Assembly: GCF_022201045.2 (NCBI RefSeq)
Contig: NC_068561.1
Span: forward strand, 15,401,001 to 15,465,000
DNA length: 64,000 nt
From: Citrus sinensis
Lineage: Eukaryota; Streptophyta; Magnoliopsida; Sapindales; Rutaceae
Direction of reading: 5' to 3'
Positions 12,574-25,097 of the stretch are shown piece by piece. Numbering within the stretch: the stretch's first letter is position 1; every line of letters starts with the position of its first letter. The translations under genes and the position numbers were made by a program. The notes under the pieces were generated by a model, which saw only the letters and a program-made list of their open reading frames with translations, did not search any database and was not told the DNA's origin.

Positions 12574-13981
12574 TGGCCGCCTAACATTGCAGTGAAAGGT
12601 TGGTCCAGTCCGTTTATATTCCAAAGAGAGGTGGTACTGGTTTCGTATAGTCACTGCCATCATTGCTGGACCTGATAGTGAAGCTACCATGAAACATTGA
12701 AACTATTACTATCACTGCTAGTCATATGTCAACTGCTCTGAGTTGAAAAAGGAAAATAAATAAAGAGAAAGAAGGAGGGGGGGGGGGGGAGACGACTATT
12801 GCCCCGGGCACTCACCAAAAAGGCTCTCAGTGCTTTTTAACATTAGAAATTTTGTTCAGAGATTTTAAAAAAAGTTTTTAGATAAATGCTCGTTTAATAT
12901 TTGTATATTGATTTAAGTATTTATTTAGTTCTTATATTTTAAAAAATACCTTAAAAATTTTATATAGTTAAAAAAAATTACATTTTATCATTTCTTTTGC
13001 TTTCTTTTTACAATAATATTCTTCCAACAATATTCTTGACATAATTAATTTATCTATAAAAAATTTGATTAAGAAATTGACCAATAAATTTCATTATAAG
13101 AGAATTATTATTTTTTTGTACTTGTGCAATAATATTAGTAATAGTTATTTATAAATAAATTAATATTAGTCAACTTAAATCAATGGTTAATATCCTTCCA
13201 ACAATCTTACTAATAATTATTATATAAAAAAATTAATTTACCAAATTAATAATATTAAAATTTGTAAAATTTTATGTTCCCTTTAAAGTTAATTTGATAA
13301 ATTATCCTTTTTTAATTTAATATCCCTAATAATATTGTTGCAAGGTTATTATTGTGTTAAAAAAAAGAAAAAAGAAAAAGTAAGGCTAGGATTTTAACAT
13401 GTTTAACAGTAAGGGCGGCTTGGGTTGAGCTATGTTGCAACGGTTGTCACGTACCCTAATTTTTGTCTTTTATGATTTAACTAATGTTAAATTTCATCGA
13501 GCTCCTTATACTCCTTTTTACTCATAAAATACTAAGAAATAATATGGTATTTTCTACTTAAATACACTATTAAAATTCTATTTAGCACATTATTCTCTTT
13601 TTATTTATTATTTTTATAAGTATTAAAGTACTTATTTGGATTAAATCCAAGACATCTTAATCCACGTAAAACACTAAGATCAACAAAAAGACAACAATAC
13701 CCTTAAATTTATAAATTAAAAATAAAATTTAAGATCTTTTTCCTCTTTCCTCTCACCTTCATCTCCATCATCATTACTTCTCACATTCATCTTCTTCCAT
13801 TGTCATGATCTTCACCTTCATCTTCACATATTTTAAACTTACGGAATATTAATAGAAATGACATTTTTGCCTCTAAATGTTCTAAAAATTTCATGGCAAT
13901 CACTTCAAATCTAAACTCAAATCGGCTACTCCTATCAAAGCGAATTGTAAATTGTTTCGATGCCATCTTCTTCGTTACAAT

Positions 13982-15299
13982 TAAGGGAGGGCATGGGTTG
14001 GTTTGGGTTGGATTTTAAGTCAACCCAAACCAAACCATAAAAATTTGGATCCAACCCAAATATTTTTAACCTAATCCAAACCAAACCATTTGGGTTTGGT
14101 TTGAATTTTATTATCAAAATAATTTTTATTTTAATAAAATTTAATTATATCAAAATTATAAATTTTACAATAACTTAATCCTTAAATTAAAGAATACTAG
14201 AAAATCAAAATAAAGTTTAATCACAAAAATTATTATTTCTCAATAAATAAGAACGTACACTTTAATAATAAAATTTCACAAAACATGACATTAACAATCT
14301 AATAATAAATTTTACCACTTGTTATTTATTATGTAATATTTGTTTTTATTTTATCATTTTGGTAGTTTTGCGTTATGTTGTCTACTTATATGCTTAATTT
14401 TAGGGAGATTGCCACTTTCCCCCCTACAGTAATCAATATATATCATTTTTCCCCTTTCTGTTTTTATAATGACCAAACCCCCCCTAATATTATAAGTTTA
14501 CAATATTACTTTTATTTTCAACTACTCTTTTATTTATATTTATTATAAATTAAATAAATCACACGAATAAAAAAACTTACTAAAAAATAAAGTATTAAAA
14601 ATAAGAAATATATGTTTTGATATGAACAAAAAAATTAATAATAAAATTTTTTTATACTTATTTATTTTGTGAAAATTTTCTTATAATAAATATATAAGAA
14701 AATTATTAGTAAAATGATAAAAAAATTATTATAAGAAAGCTTGAATGACAAATAAAAATTTATTATAAGATAAATAATAAAATATTTTACCTATACTTTT
14801 TACATTTAATTTAAAAATATTACAAAATGTTTATTATAAGAAAATGTTCACAAAATAAATAATTACAAGAAAAAATTTTATTATTAATTTTTTTGCTCAT
14901 ATCAAAACATATATTCTTGTTTTAATACTTAATTTTTTATTTAGTTTCTATTCATGTAATTTTTGTAAATAAAAAAAATTTATGTTATTTACAACAATAT
15001 TTATTTAATTTAAATTTATTTTTACTGTTATTTTCATTTTCTAACTATTGACAATTGATTACGCCGCAAAAAATTTAATGGTGATCTTTCACTTATTTGT
15101 GTTCATTTATTTCATTTGAAAAATTTGAGTGTTGGGGTTTTGTCCATAACCCATGGGTAAACTATACCCAACCCATAATGAAATAGTTTTCTATATAAAA
15201 CTCATATCTAACCTATTTTCATGATTTACCCAACCCAAACCATTTAATTTGATTTGGGTTTGGGTAAACCCATGTGTTGTGGGTTTATGCCCACCCCTA
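13982..15299. mobile_element. Non-autonomous hAT-type transposon nested in the inverted-repeat element
   Basis: The start TAAGGGAGGGCATGGG and the end TTATGCCCACCCCTA are inverted, and an exact 8-bp duplication GTTACAAT flanks it at 13974-13981 and 15300-15307. Subterminal GGTTTGGGTTGG / CCAACCCAAACC motifs are mirrored at the two ends. Removing it rejoins host text smoothly. It is 1318 bp because at least one foldback insert lies inside. Confidence 0.85.
14545..14990. repeat. Foldback (inverted repeat) inside the nested hAT element
   Basis: The arm at about 14560-14658 (containing TATGTTTTGATATGAACAAA) is the inverted match of the arm at about 14870-14970 (containing TTTGCTCATATCAAAACATA), with a loop of about 210 bp. 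AT-rich; probably a MITE inserted into the hAT element. Its outer limits are not clear, although GGGAGATTGCCACTTTCCCCC at 14404-14424 could be one end. Confidence 0.55.
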
Positions 15300-16165
15300 G
15301 TTACAATGTCATCAAATCCCTTAGTTTCAGACCCATTACTCCAAATCCCCATCCCAAACTCATTAGCCTTCAAGCTAAAACCTTTATTTTGAACTCAACA
15401 ACTCTAATTTTAACTAGTAGCAGCAAGGATAATCAAGAATCCCTTCTAATCTCAATCTCAAAGTGCAATAATCTATAGGAGTGATGATGGTGGCGTTCAT
15501 TTCCATTAGCATTGACAAATCCAAATCTTTTGAAAGTTTCGTTTGTTGTTGCTCTCTTTTTTATTTTGGTGGGGCTATTTTTATTCTTGTTGTTCAGTAC
15601 AAATAATTGGTCTCTAGCAAAAGATTTCGGATCTTAATCATTTACTAATGGAGACAACGAAATCATTATTCGTTGGACGTGACACTCAACATTAGACTTT
15701 GATTATTCACCTGTAACAATAACGACGCCGGAGGTGGCGACTCACCTTGGGTACGACGGAGCCGTAGTCGATGCGTGGTCTTGTAAGGAGATATTGTTTG
15801 TGTTGCTTGCGGGTTTTTAAGCAACTTTAGACATGGTTGTGGGTCACTAACGTTGATGAAGATGAGACTTGACAATGGCGTGCTTTTGTTGCTGGCTATA
15901 CTGGTTAACTTCATTTTCTTCATTTTCTTCCACCTTTGTCGAGAAGGATAATTTTGTCTTTTTAAGACTCATAAACAAATTGTAAATGAAAAGAGTGTAA
16001 GGTGCTCAAGTAAATTTGACAGTAGTTAAATTATAAAAGACAAAAATTTAGTATCGTACAATTGTTGCAACATAGGCAATCTGACTTAAGGTATTTTTTA
16101 AAATATAACCACTAAATGGACACTTAAATTAAAATATAGGGATTAAACGTGTATTTTCTCATATT

Positions 16166-16565
16166 ATGTGTGTATATATTGTAAGAAATTTTATAATTTT
16201 TTTTCCAATTCATTAGGGGTTTATAAGCAATATATTATTCTAATCACATGATTTATTTTCCAAGTAGCAATAAATGTTGGGGGGAAAAACCAATCAAAAC
16301 TAATGCAATTTTATTACGCTTGCATACACATTTATATAGGCCAAATTATGTTGGCGCCTGGATTTTTCCTGGCCCTCTAAGCAGGAAAGAAATCTATAGA
16401 AGTTTACACAGCGTTGAGCGTTCAATGAAATTCAATTTATTTTCATTTTCTATGTTTTAACCCTATCACGTTTACGGTTTTTATAATATGTCCCTTAATA
16501 TTTATTAGGTCTTGCTAACAGCTTAGGGTTCTTGTTTCGACGGATAATTGTTTAATAATATAATT
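16166..16565. other. Intergenic spacer before the LINE
   Basis: No gene or RNA is recognisable. The LINE target duplication starts at 16566. Confidence 0.4.
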
Positions 16566-16597
16566 AAATCTTATCCTAGTGGCCGAGAAAGTATTTT

Positions 16598-17938
16598 ATG
16601 AAAAAAATAATTGAAAGCTCCAAAAATCTCGGACATGGCGAAAACCCTATTTTCAGAGGTATTTTTCCTCCGCCGTTTAGGGAGGCTAGAACGACTAAGA
16701 AAGCAAGGTTTCGTGATGAGGAAAACGCTGGTGACAACCCTACGCAGGTCGCGTACAAAGAAAATCTCGTGAATGTTTTGCAAGCACTGGAGCAAGGTTT
16801 TGTAGGTGGAATAGAGGACTGGGAGTTTGAGGAAGGGGATGTGATTGAGAATAACGAGGGACCTATGCCGTCCATCACTTTCTCGGCTAGGGTTCATGAA
16901 AAGTTAAGTAAACCGTGGAAGAACTCAGTTGTTGTGAAGCTGCTTGGTCGCACAATTAGATACAAAACTCTCTGTGCAAGGTTGAATGTATTGTGGAAAA
17001 CAGCCATGAGTTTCTCGGTGATTGATTTAGAGAACAATTACTTTTTGGTTCATTTTTGCTCGGCGGGTGATGCTGTTGATGCTCTAACTAAGGGCCCTTC
17101 GCTTATAATGGGTCAATTTTTAACGGTGCAGCCATTGATGCCCTCATTTGATTTCACCAACACGGTTTTTGATCAAGTCATGGTATGGATCCGTTTACCT
17201 GGCCTTGCTGTTCATCTTTATGATAAAAATCCTACATAAGCTCTAATAGTTAATGGGTATTGTGATTAAAATGGAATAGAATACAACCTCTTCTACTTGT
17301 GGAAGATTTGGCCAAATTGCAGTAAATATCTCCTTGGCCAAGCCGTCAGTATCTCGTTTGAGTTGGATGGGAAGGCTCAAAAGGTAGAATACGAGGGATT
17401 GCCAGTGATTTATTTTAAGTGTGGAAGATACGGCCATAATAGCAATAACTGCAAAAAAGCTGGTACTTCGACAACCTCTGGAAATGTTGGGCAGCCTCAA
17501 CATGTTATGCAGTGTAACGAGGCCCTTGCCCAACAAGAAGTTGGTCATAATGATGATAATATTGTAGAGCCCTTTAGACGTTGGATGATTGCCACTAGGA
17601 GATGCAGGAAATCTAATAGTGGTAAGGAGAATATTAATGATTCAAACCGAAACTGTAAGCATGCTGGGGCTGGTACTTCAAGGTTCCAAATCTTAGCTCA
17701 GGTCACAGATGAATGTGAAAATCCTGTGCATGCAGCTTTCACAGATATCTCATCCACCTCACGTCAACCTCTCTTAACCATCTCAAACCCCACATTTACT
17801 TCCAATGAAGATATCACAACAAAAGACTTTGGCACGATGCAAGTCACATACCAAGGCTATGGTTGCAAAATCTCAGAGTATGAAACCAACTGTCTCAGCG
17901 AATCCAATCTAAAATCCCTTCCAGTTGAGTGCTCTTAA
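16598..17938 (+). pseudogene. LINE ORF1: DUF4283 and CCHC knuckle, broken
   Basis: The first open stretch (16598-17239) has the DUF4283 pattern, with 'ARVHEKLSKPWKNSVVVKLL' near residue 90 and 'VWIRLPGLAVHLYD' near its end. A stop at 17237-17239 and a shift in frame separate it from the second stretch (17297-17938), which carries C-x2-C-x4-H-x4-C-like text (FKCGRYGHNSNNCK, with the first Cys of the usual knuckle replaced by Phe or displaced). In plant L1 elements this protein binds the element RNA. It is the first of two element genes and lies just after the 5' end. Confidence 0.85.
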
Positions 17939-18369
17939 CATCAGAGAGAAAGATATAAATTCCCCACCTCATGCAAACCATAATCCCAACTCACACTTTA
18001 CTCCATAGCTTGTCTCTAGTAATCAACATGTTTCCCCTCTCGCTACTACCTTGGACCCTACTAAGCATACTGTGGTGTTTTGTTCTTCCCAAACCCTTAT
18101 TCACGGGGATGTGAGGGATGTGGTCACGTAGCATAGAGATCGGTAGGGACCAGATCCACAACATTTGGCTTACCCTTCAGATGTTCATAACACCTCTCAT
18201 GTGAAGGAAGTTAAAAATGCTCATACTCATCCTACTGTGCCTATGAGTAGTGTTGATGGGGATGGGATGTCTGATGATGAAGACTCGATGGTTTAAGAAA
18301 TGCCTTTGGCGTTGATGGCTGATGTCAATGGTCAACAGCAGTAGGATTTTTCTTTCTTTATTTGGACTA

Positions 18370-21300
18370 TTTTTATGTCGATAAGCATCATGTATTGGAA
18401 TGTCCAAAGGGCGGCCTCGGGTAATTTTAGGCTCTCTTTCAGGACAATTGTTAAAAATTATAACCCATCTCTAGTGGTTTTGATGAAACCTCATATTAGT
18501 AGGATTAAAGCAGATGAATTTATCAAGAAAAGTGGCTTTGATAAATCTCATTGAGTGGAAGTTGTGGGCTTTTCTGAAGGAATTTGGCTCAGTTGGCGGA
18601 ATTTTATAGAGGCGGAGGTTTTTTTTAATCATAGGCAATTTATTCATTTCTGAATTTGTATGAATAATGTCTTTGTGCCTTAGGCAACACCTGTTTATGC
18701 TAGCCCAAATCCAATGTTGCGGAGACAGCTGTGGAATCATATGGATAGCCTTGCTATTTCAATTCAAGGTCCTTAGTTGTTTGGCAGAGATTTTAAATCT
18801 ATTTTGTATGCTTAAAAAAAACATAGGGGTGTTGCAAGGAGTTCAGGAATGTGTAACTTATTTCAGTGGTGGTTTGATGGGCATCAAATTTTTGATTTAA
18901 AGTTCAAAGGTCCAAGGTTTACCTGGTCACGTGGATTGCTTCTTAAATGGCTTGATAAAGCCTTTTGTAATAATGAATGGTTACTAAAGTTTGCGTACAA
19001 TTCTGTTCTCCATCTTTCGAAGGTTGCCTCAGATCACAGGCCAGTGCTGGTTCGGTTTGAGAGAGTTGTGTCTAGACACCAAGTGAACTAGCCTTTTCAA
19101 TTTTTGGCTTCTTGGCTAACACATGAGCACATCAATACTTTTGTAAAGCATGCGTGGGATCCGCATGCCTATTATAGTGCTGCGGCTTCTCATTTTTTCC
19201 AGGCAGTTCAAGCTTGGAATCAAAAGGTTTTTGGGAATATCTTTCAACGAGAACGATAGCTAATGGCTCGGATTAATGGGATTCAAGCAACCTTAGAGAA
19301 TTATAGTTCTATAGGGCTGATGCGGTTAAAGGCTCGCTTGTGAAACGAGTTGGAAATGGTGATGGGCCAGGAGGAGATTCTTTGGTTACAAAAATCTAGA
19401 AAAGATTGGTTCTTGCATGGCGACATAAATACAAATTTCTTTCATAAAAAAACTATTGTTTAAAGGCGGCAGAATAGAATTGAGGCCATTCAGGATAATT
19501 CGGGGAATAGGTTGTACGATGAGGAAGATATTCGGAGGCATGTAGTTGGGTGCTTTTCTTTCTTATTTAAAAGTGAAGCTACAATTTATCAAGATTACCA
19601 TGTTCTAAATTTTTTTTCCAGTCTTAGATGCTTATGATATTGATTGTGCTACTGGCCCAGTTTTGGGGAGGAAATTAAAAGAGCTGCATTTAGTATGAAG
19701 CCTCTTAAAGCTCCAGGTATTGATGGTCTGCCATTTTTTATCAGTCTAAATGGCAAATTGTTGGTCCTTCCTTTTGTAAGTTTATTACTGATATTTTTAA
19801 CACGGGCAAGATCCCTCAAGAAATTAATACTACCCTTCTGGTTTTGATTCCTAAAGTGGAGCATCCTACCAGCTTAAAAATGTTCATGCCTATAAGCTTA
19901 TGCACAGTTGCTTACAAGACAGTGACTAAAATAGTAGCTAATTGCTTGCAAGCTTTGATGCCTGACCTTATAGGCCCTAATCTGACAAGCTTTGTTCCTG
20001 GGCGGCATATTGTAGATAATATTGTTGTTGCTTAAGAAGTGGTTCATCCCATGCGCAGAAAAATTGGAAAAAAAATGGTTTATAGCCATCAAGGTCGACC
20101 TCGAGAAGGCGTATGATCAGCTTAAATGGGATTTTATTTTTCATACTCTTCAACAGACTAGTCTACTAATTCATTTATCTAGGCTCATCATAGAATGTGT
20201 AACTTCAGCTAGTATGAGCATTCTGTGGAATGGTGAGGCTACAGAGTAATTTTTTCTAGGGAAAGGTATCCATTAGGGAGATCCTCTCTCGCCTTATCTT
20301 TTTGTTCTTTGTATTGAGCGGTTGAGCCATAGTATAACCCAAGCGATGATGGATGGAAGATGGAAGCCTATTCATTTGGCCAAACATGGAACTCCTCTAA
20401 CGCATTTATTTTTTACAAATAATTTACTTTTATTTGCGGAAGCTTCAATTGATCAAGCTTATAGCATTGATGTAGTTTTGGAGAATTATTATAGGGGTTC
20501 TGAAGCAATAGTCAATAAAACGAAAACCAAAGTCTTTTTCTCCAAGAATGTCTTATCTAGAGATGCTTATTTCATCGGTGATACCTTTGGTTTTTTGGCT
20601 ACAAATGATTTGGGTGACTATCTTGGAATGCCTTTAATCTATTCGCGAGTGAATAAAGCTACTTATCAATCAATCACAGACAAAGTGGACATGCAACTCA
20701 CTAGCTGGAATGCAGCTCAATTAATGCTTCAAACAATGCCTTCTACGCTATGCAAATGACTTTACTTCCTTCCCCTGTGCGTTATAAAATAGATAACTCT
20801 TGTCGGCATTTTATTTTGGATGGAAAGTCGAAGAGTCAAAAAATGAGCTTGGTGGGGTGGGATAAAATTTGCATGCCAAAAAATCATGGGGGCCAGGGGT
20901 TTAAAAAGATTGACGTGATGAACCAAGCGTTGCTGATGAAATTGAGTTAGGAAGTTGTTTCTAGGTCGAACAAATTGTGGGTGAAGGTTTTTTGCTCTAA
21001 ATACGGTTTTGATCCTAGTAAATTATCGATTTTCCTTCCTGATAAACCAGGGTCTCAAATCTAGATGGCTATTAGGAGAACGTGGTCAGCAACTGCGCAT
21101 AGAGCTCGCTGGTCCATATGTGATGGAGCTAAAACTTGGTTCTGGCTAGATTGTTCGGTTACGAAGCACAATCCCTTGATTAGTCTCACCCTCCAGCCGA
21201 TTCCTTATGACCCTAGTAATGCCCCTGTGATTGAGTTTACTAATGTGCATGTGGGCTGGAATTGGTCGAGATTTGAACATTTGCTACCAAATTTTATTCT

Positions 21301-22443
21301 CATGCAAATTGCTTCGGTAATGCCTCTTATTTTTCATCTTGGTTCTGATAAAATTTACTGGTGTTTTTATCCAAAAGGCATGGTTACTGTTTGGTCAGCC
21401 TATGACTCTTTTTGTCATCAAAACCTTGCCGATCATGACAAAACTTGGAACTTACTTGGACTTGGAAGGGGCCTCAATCCATCTGCCTCTTTCTTTGGCA
21501 GATTCTGCATGGTAAACTAAAGACTCACAATGAGCTTGTTGGACGTTATATTCCCGTTTCTGTGGGCTGTGATAAGTGTGAAGGTGCAGTTGAAGATATC
21601 CTCCATGCCTTGAGAGATTGCTGTTGTATTAAGCAGGTTTGGATTCAGCTTGTTTCGATGGGTAATCACAGCACTCTCTTTCACTCTATTTTATGTGACT
21701 GGCTTGTTGCCAACTTACAAAATAAGTGGAAGATTGTATCTCCCCTCCCTTGGGATTCTATCTTTGGCATGGCTGTTTGGAGGTTGTGGTTCTGGAAGAA
21801 TCACTTCATCGTTGTTGGGAAGTTGGTGGATAGCTCAACAATCTATCTGGATACTATGGCCATAGCTAATGAAATTCATAGAGTGAATAACTCTCACATA
21901 AGCTAGCAGCTGAGGAGAAAAGAGATTTTTATTGGCTTGATGCCTCCGCCATGGCTATGGTACAAATTGAATTCCGATGGATCTTGTAAAATTACATGGG
22001 AAGCAGGAGCTGGTGGTGTTATTCGCAACTCTATCGGGCACTGGATTTCTGGATTTGTTATGAGAATTGGGGAGAGTTCAGTGATTATAGCTGAGCTTTA
22101 GGGTCTGTATCAGAGCTTAATTCTTGCCTAGGATGCAGGCATAAAACGGCTATTGGTGGAAATAGACAGTCTTTGTGTTACTCAGATGATCTCTAAATAG
22201 GTGGTTGTACCTAATATTTTCTATGCTTTAGTTGTTTCTGTTCGGGAATTATTAAGCAGAAACTGGCAGACTGCTATCACTCACATCTTTCATGAAGTAA
22301 ATTCAGTTGCGGACTTCATGGTTAATATGGCTCATTCAGTTCCTCATGCTTTGTATTTATTTTCTAACCCGCCTGTGAGTATTTATTTTATTATTTTGCA
22401 AGATATATTTGGAGTTACTCAACCCTGTTTTATTCTTATTTAG
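18370..22443 (+). pseudogene. LINE ORF2: endonuclease, reverse transcriptase and RNase H-like, broken
   Basis: Remnants appear in order: an APE-type endonuclease (about 18380-19090, starting near 'SIMYWNVQRAASGNF' and ending with 'SDHRPVLVRF'), reverse transcriptase (about 19640-20950), a zf-RVT segment (C-x2-C and H-x4-C in 'CDKCEGAVEDILHALRDC', about 21570), and an RVT_3 RNase H-like segment ('NSDGS' near 21975, 'AEL' near 22090, 'EIDS' near 22160). In the RT, 'LKAPGIDGLP', 'IKVDLEKAYDQLKWDF' and the 'GDPLSPYLF' block are recognisable. The expected FADD box has become 'FTNN' at about 20420. Several in-frame stops and frame changes break the frame. Confidence 0.88.
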
Positions 22444-22489
22444 CTCGTTCTGATGAGCACCTCTAATAAAAAAGAAAAAAAATCTTATC

Positions 22490-22703
22490 TTGTTAAATTA
22501 TAATGTTGCTGGATAGATATGCTTGAAAAAGATGGCAAAAGATTTGATCTATATTGATTATATTTATTTTATTATCATATCATAGGTCATGTCTTGGGTA
22601 ATGCAGAGTGACGACACACTGGCAAAAGTAGTAAGCATTACGACAAATAATGGGCCATTTTCAGCCACATACAAATTTAACTAGGTCCCCAACAATTGGA
22701 TCA
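22490..22703. other. Spacer between LINE and a small retroposon
   Basis: No gene. The text 'AATGGGCCATTTTCAGCCACAT' at about 22649 resembles 'AATGGGGCATTTTCGGCCACAT' at about 6241, a short dispersed repeat of unknown kind. Confidence 0.4.
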
Positions 22704-22716
22704 AATAGTGTCGCGT

Positions 22717-22950
22717 TTATGGGGCTTATTTACAATCCTTCCTCAATTATCACATAATTAAGTGGAGCCAGTCTATTCCTCACGAAATGTGAGTAGAGTG
22801 GACAACCCTCGAATATTTGAGATGGTTTGAAGAATTTGGGCAGCGCTTCAGAGGAGTACATGCCACGATGAAGGTCCCAATTGTAGAATCTGTGTGTAAA
22901 TATTAATTGTAATACCTACAGTCCTGTATAAACAGTATTCAAAAAAAAAA
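22717..22950 (+). mobile_element. Small poly-A retroposon with 13-bp target duplication
   Basis: An exact 13-bp direct repeat AATAGTGTCGCGT occurs at 22704-22716 and 22951-22963, and the insert ends in an A run directly before the right copy. The 234-bp insert has no obvious pol III boxes, so it may be a LINE-mobilised cDNA fragment or a SINE of unknown family. The target site GTTTAT/GGGCTTATT text is partly echoed after the right copy. Confidence 0.72.
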
Positions 22951-22963
22951 AATAGTGTCGCGT

Positions 22964-25092
22964 GATTGTATATGTGTTTAGGGCTTATTAATTAGCGCGT
23001 AAAATATAGTGGCGGGACAGCTAATTATGTCAAAATGCATCAAAGTTCGGTGGTTAGGGTTTGTGGAAGGCCACTCAAGGAGACATGATTTTATATTAAT
23101 TTTTCTAAATTTAATTGGAAAATTAAGTGCCGATAAAATTTTGCAAGTGGATAAGTATGGTTAGGTTAGGGGATTTTGATTCAACACTGAGCCGACATTT
23201 TTGATAACTTTTTAGGAATATATAATTAGTAATTACTGAATAAATTTTTTTAATTTTATTTATTATCGCCAAATATAACTGTTCAATTTAAATTATTTTT
23301 AAATTTAGTAGTTTAGAAAATAATTAATTAATTAATTTTTTTACATATTTAAAGTAAAATAAATGTATTATCATTTATTCATTAAATATTTAGGTTTACT
23401 AATTTTTATTATTATTTAAATTAAATTAAATTTTATCTAGATATGAATATAAAATTAATATTAAATAAATTTACATTTATTATAAATTATTGAATAATAA
23501 AAGTAAATGATTAAAATTTAAAATAAAAACAGCGTTTTAATGCGATTCAATACAGTGTAATACAAGATGTCAAAAACACCTTAAATGTATAATTTAATGA
23601 GCGGTGTTAGACATCCAATGAATTTTTCAAGGTTCAAGTCAACTACAGGCCTCATAATAAATACAAAGGAATTAATTTTAACTCGGCGCCTATGCTTGAT
23701 GAACTTCTATAGTGCTTAGAGCACTCTCTCAATTGCACCATGTTTAAACAATTAAACTAACTAAAAATGGAAAAACGACAAATAATTTGGCAATTTAATA
23801 TATATATTTTGCTCTAGTAATAGAGATTAGCGGGCATCACTCTAATCAGCATTAAGCAATCCAAGAAAAAGTTTCATGGATGTAATTATGATGAAATTTA
23901 AAAGCTTCTCTTTTAAAATGAAGCACGTGATTCTCATTTCATTTCTTTGGTTGCGTATTTTCTTTCTTTCATCTCTTCAATTTGGTACCTATTAAAAGTC
24001 AAAACTCAAAATGTCAATACGAATTCTTGATAGCTGCCCAGTACACACAGCTGGCCACTGCCCACACATTCTATTTGCTGAGTTTCAGCTTTGTATGATT
24101 TTTATTAACGCATGTTATTTCATATTAAAAGAAAAAAAAAAAAAAAGGAATCTGAAGATGTCGATGGCTTATTTCCACGAATATATTCGAAACTTTGCAT
24201 TCACAAATAATAACGAGACGCATAGGCAGCAATGATTCACAAGCTTTTTGTAATATTTGGAAGAAATTAGGGTTTTGGATTGTTGATCGATTCTTCATTC
24301 TTCAATTATTACTCATTGCACCACAAAATAACCAGGGCTTGTGGGCAACTAACAGGCACGCACCCAAACGTGGAAAACTTACTATGAGATGGTCTCATAA
24401 CATCACAATATATTGTTTAAATTTTATTTCTCACTTTTACATATAGTATTGAAGCTGTTTATTGATTGAATGTATGAATAACGTCATACACTCATACCTA
24501 TACGTACATGTCAATGTCATTTGAGACTTTCATTCCTTAGAAATAAAAAAATTCAATAACTAAAATGAGACAAGTAAGAATTTGGAGATTTGCAAAGATT
24601 CGAGTTGACAATTTAAAGCTTTTGCATTAGTGGAAACGAAAAATAATGTAATACGTGATTCAACGTTATCTGCCTAGCTTCTTTTTCACAAAAGATTAAA
24701 AAAAAAAAGGGCACTGATGAATGTTCATACTGAAAGTCAGTGGATAGTCATTTCGACATGATCCCTTTAATTGTCGAATTACAACTTTAATTTGTTTTAT
24801 TGCCATGCTTCAATGTCTATCTCCACATGATTCCTCATAATCTTCACGTGTCATAATTATTAGATTCTGTACAACAAACAAAGATTTACTTATATTTCAA
24901 CTTTTGATAGTGAGTTATCATGTCATGATCAGCTGCAAGCCTACGACACGAGCCACGAAAAATGAGTTCGATCAAAACAGGTTTCTTAATCAATACAGCT
25001 TGCATGCGTTAAAAAGGACCTTCGCTACATCTACATCCGATTCAAATGGATGAAATATACTTCGTTTTAGAGATATTTTTCAATAAGAGCTC
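22964..25092. other. AT-rich intergenic DNA
   Basis: About 2.1 kb with no convincing gene, RNA or element. Short frames at 24011-24446 lack codon structure or homology that I recognise. Confidence 0.4.
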
Positions 25093-25097
25093 CCATG

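Larger units (their letters stand above)
12880..16165. mobile_element. Large inverted-repeat element, possibly MULE-like, carrying nested inserts
   Basis: The left part (12885-12952 plus about 13425-13540) matches the reverse complement of 15965-16160 closely. Shared text includes TTATATTTTAAAAAATACC, then CTATGTTGCAAC, then TTTTTGTCTTTTATRATTTA, then GAGCNCCTTANACTC. The left arm is split by an insert of about 465 bp (12953-13420) that the right arm lacks. Long (~200 bp) terminal inverted repeats suggest a Mutator-like element, but I found no 9-bp target duplication. Between the arms, outside the nested hAT, lies non-transposase DNA (about 13740-13980 and 15308-15960) with better base composition than its surroundings. 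This might be captured host sequence; I do not recognise it. Confidence 0.6.
16576..22480 (+). mobile_element. Near full-length L1-type LINE, inactive
   Basis: A 5.9-kb insertion lies between a 10-bp direct repeat AAATCTTATC (16566-16575 and 22480-22489) and ends in an A-rich tail. Order of domains on the plus strand: ORF1 with a DUF4283-type domain and a CCHC-like knuckle, then endonuclease, reverse transcriptase, zf-RVT and an RNase H-like domain, as in plant L1 elements. Both ORFs contain stops or frame changes, and the RT catalytic FADD box reads FTNN, so the copy cannot be autonomous. The presence of both ends and a nearly exact duplication suggests a full-length insertion of moderate age. 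Confidence 0.93.

Noticed and set aside
12481-12690. Minus-strand 69-codon frame
   Set aside because: Mostly a translated TA/poly-A run, with no domain or promoter.
16571-16897. Two minus-strand frames of about 100 codons
   Set aside because: They are antisense shadows of the LINE ORF1.
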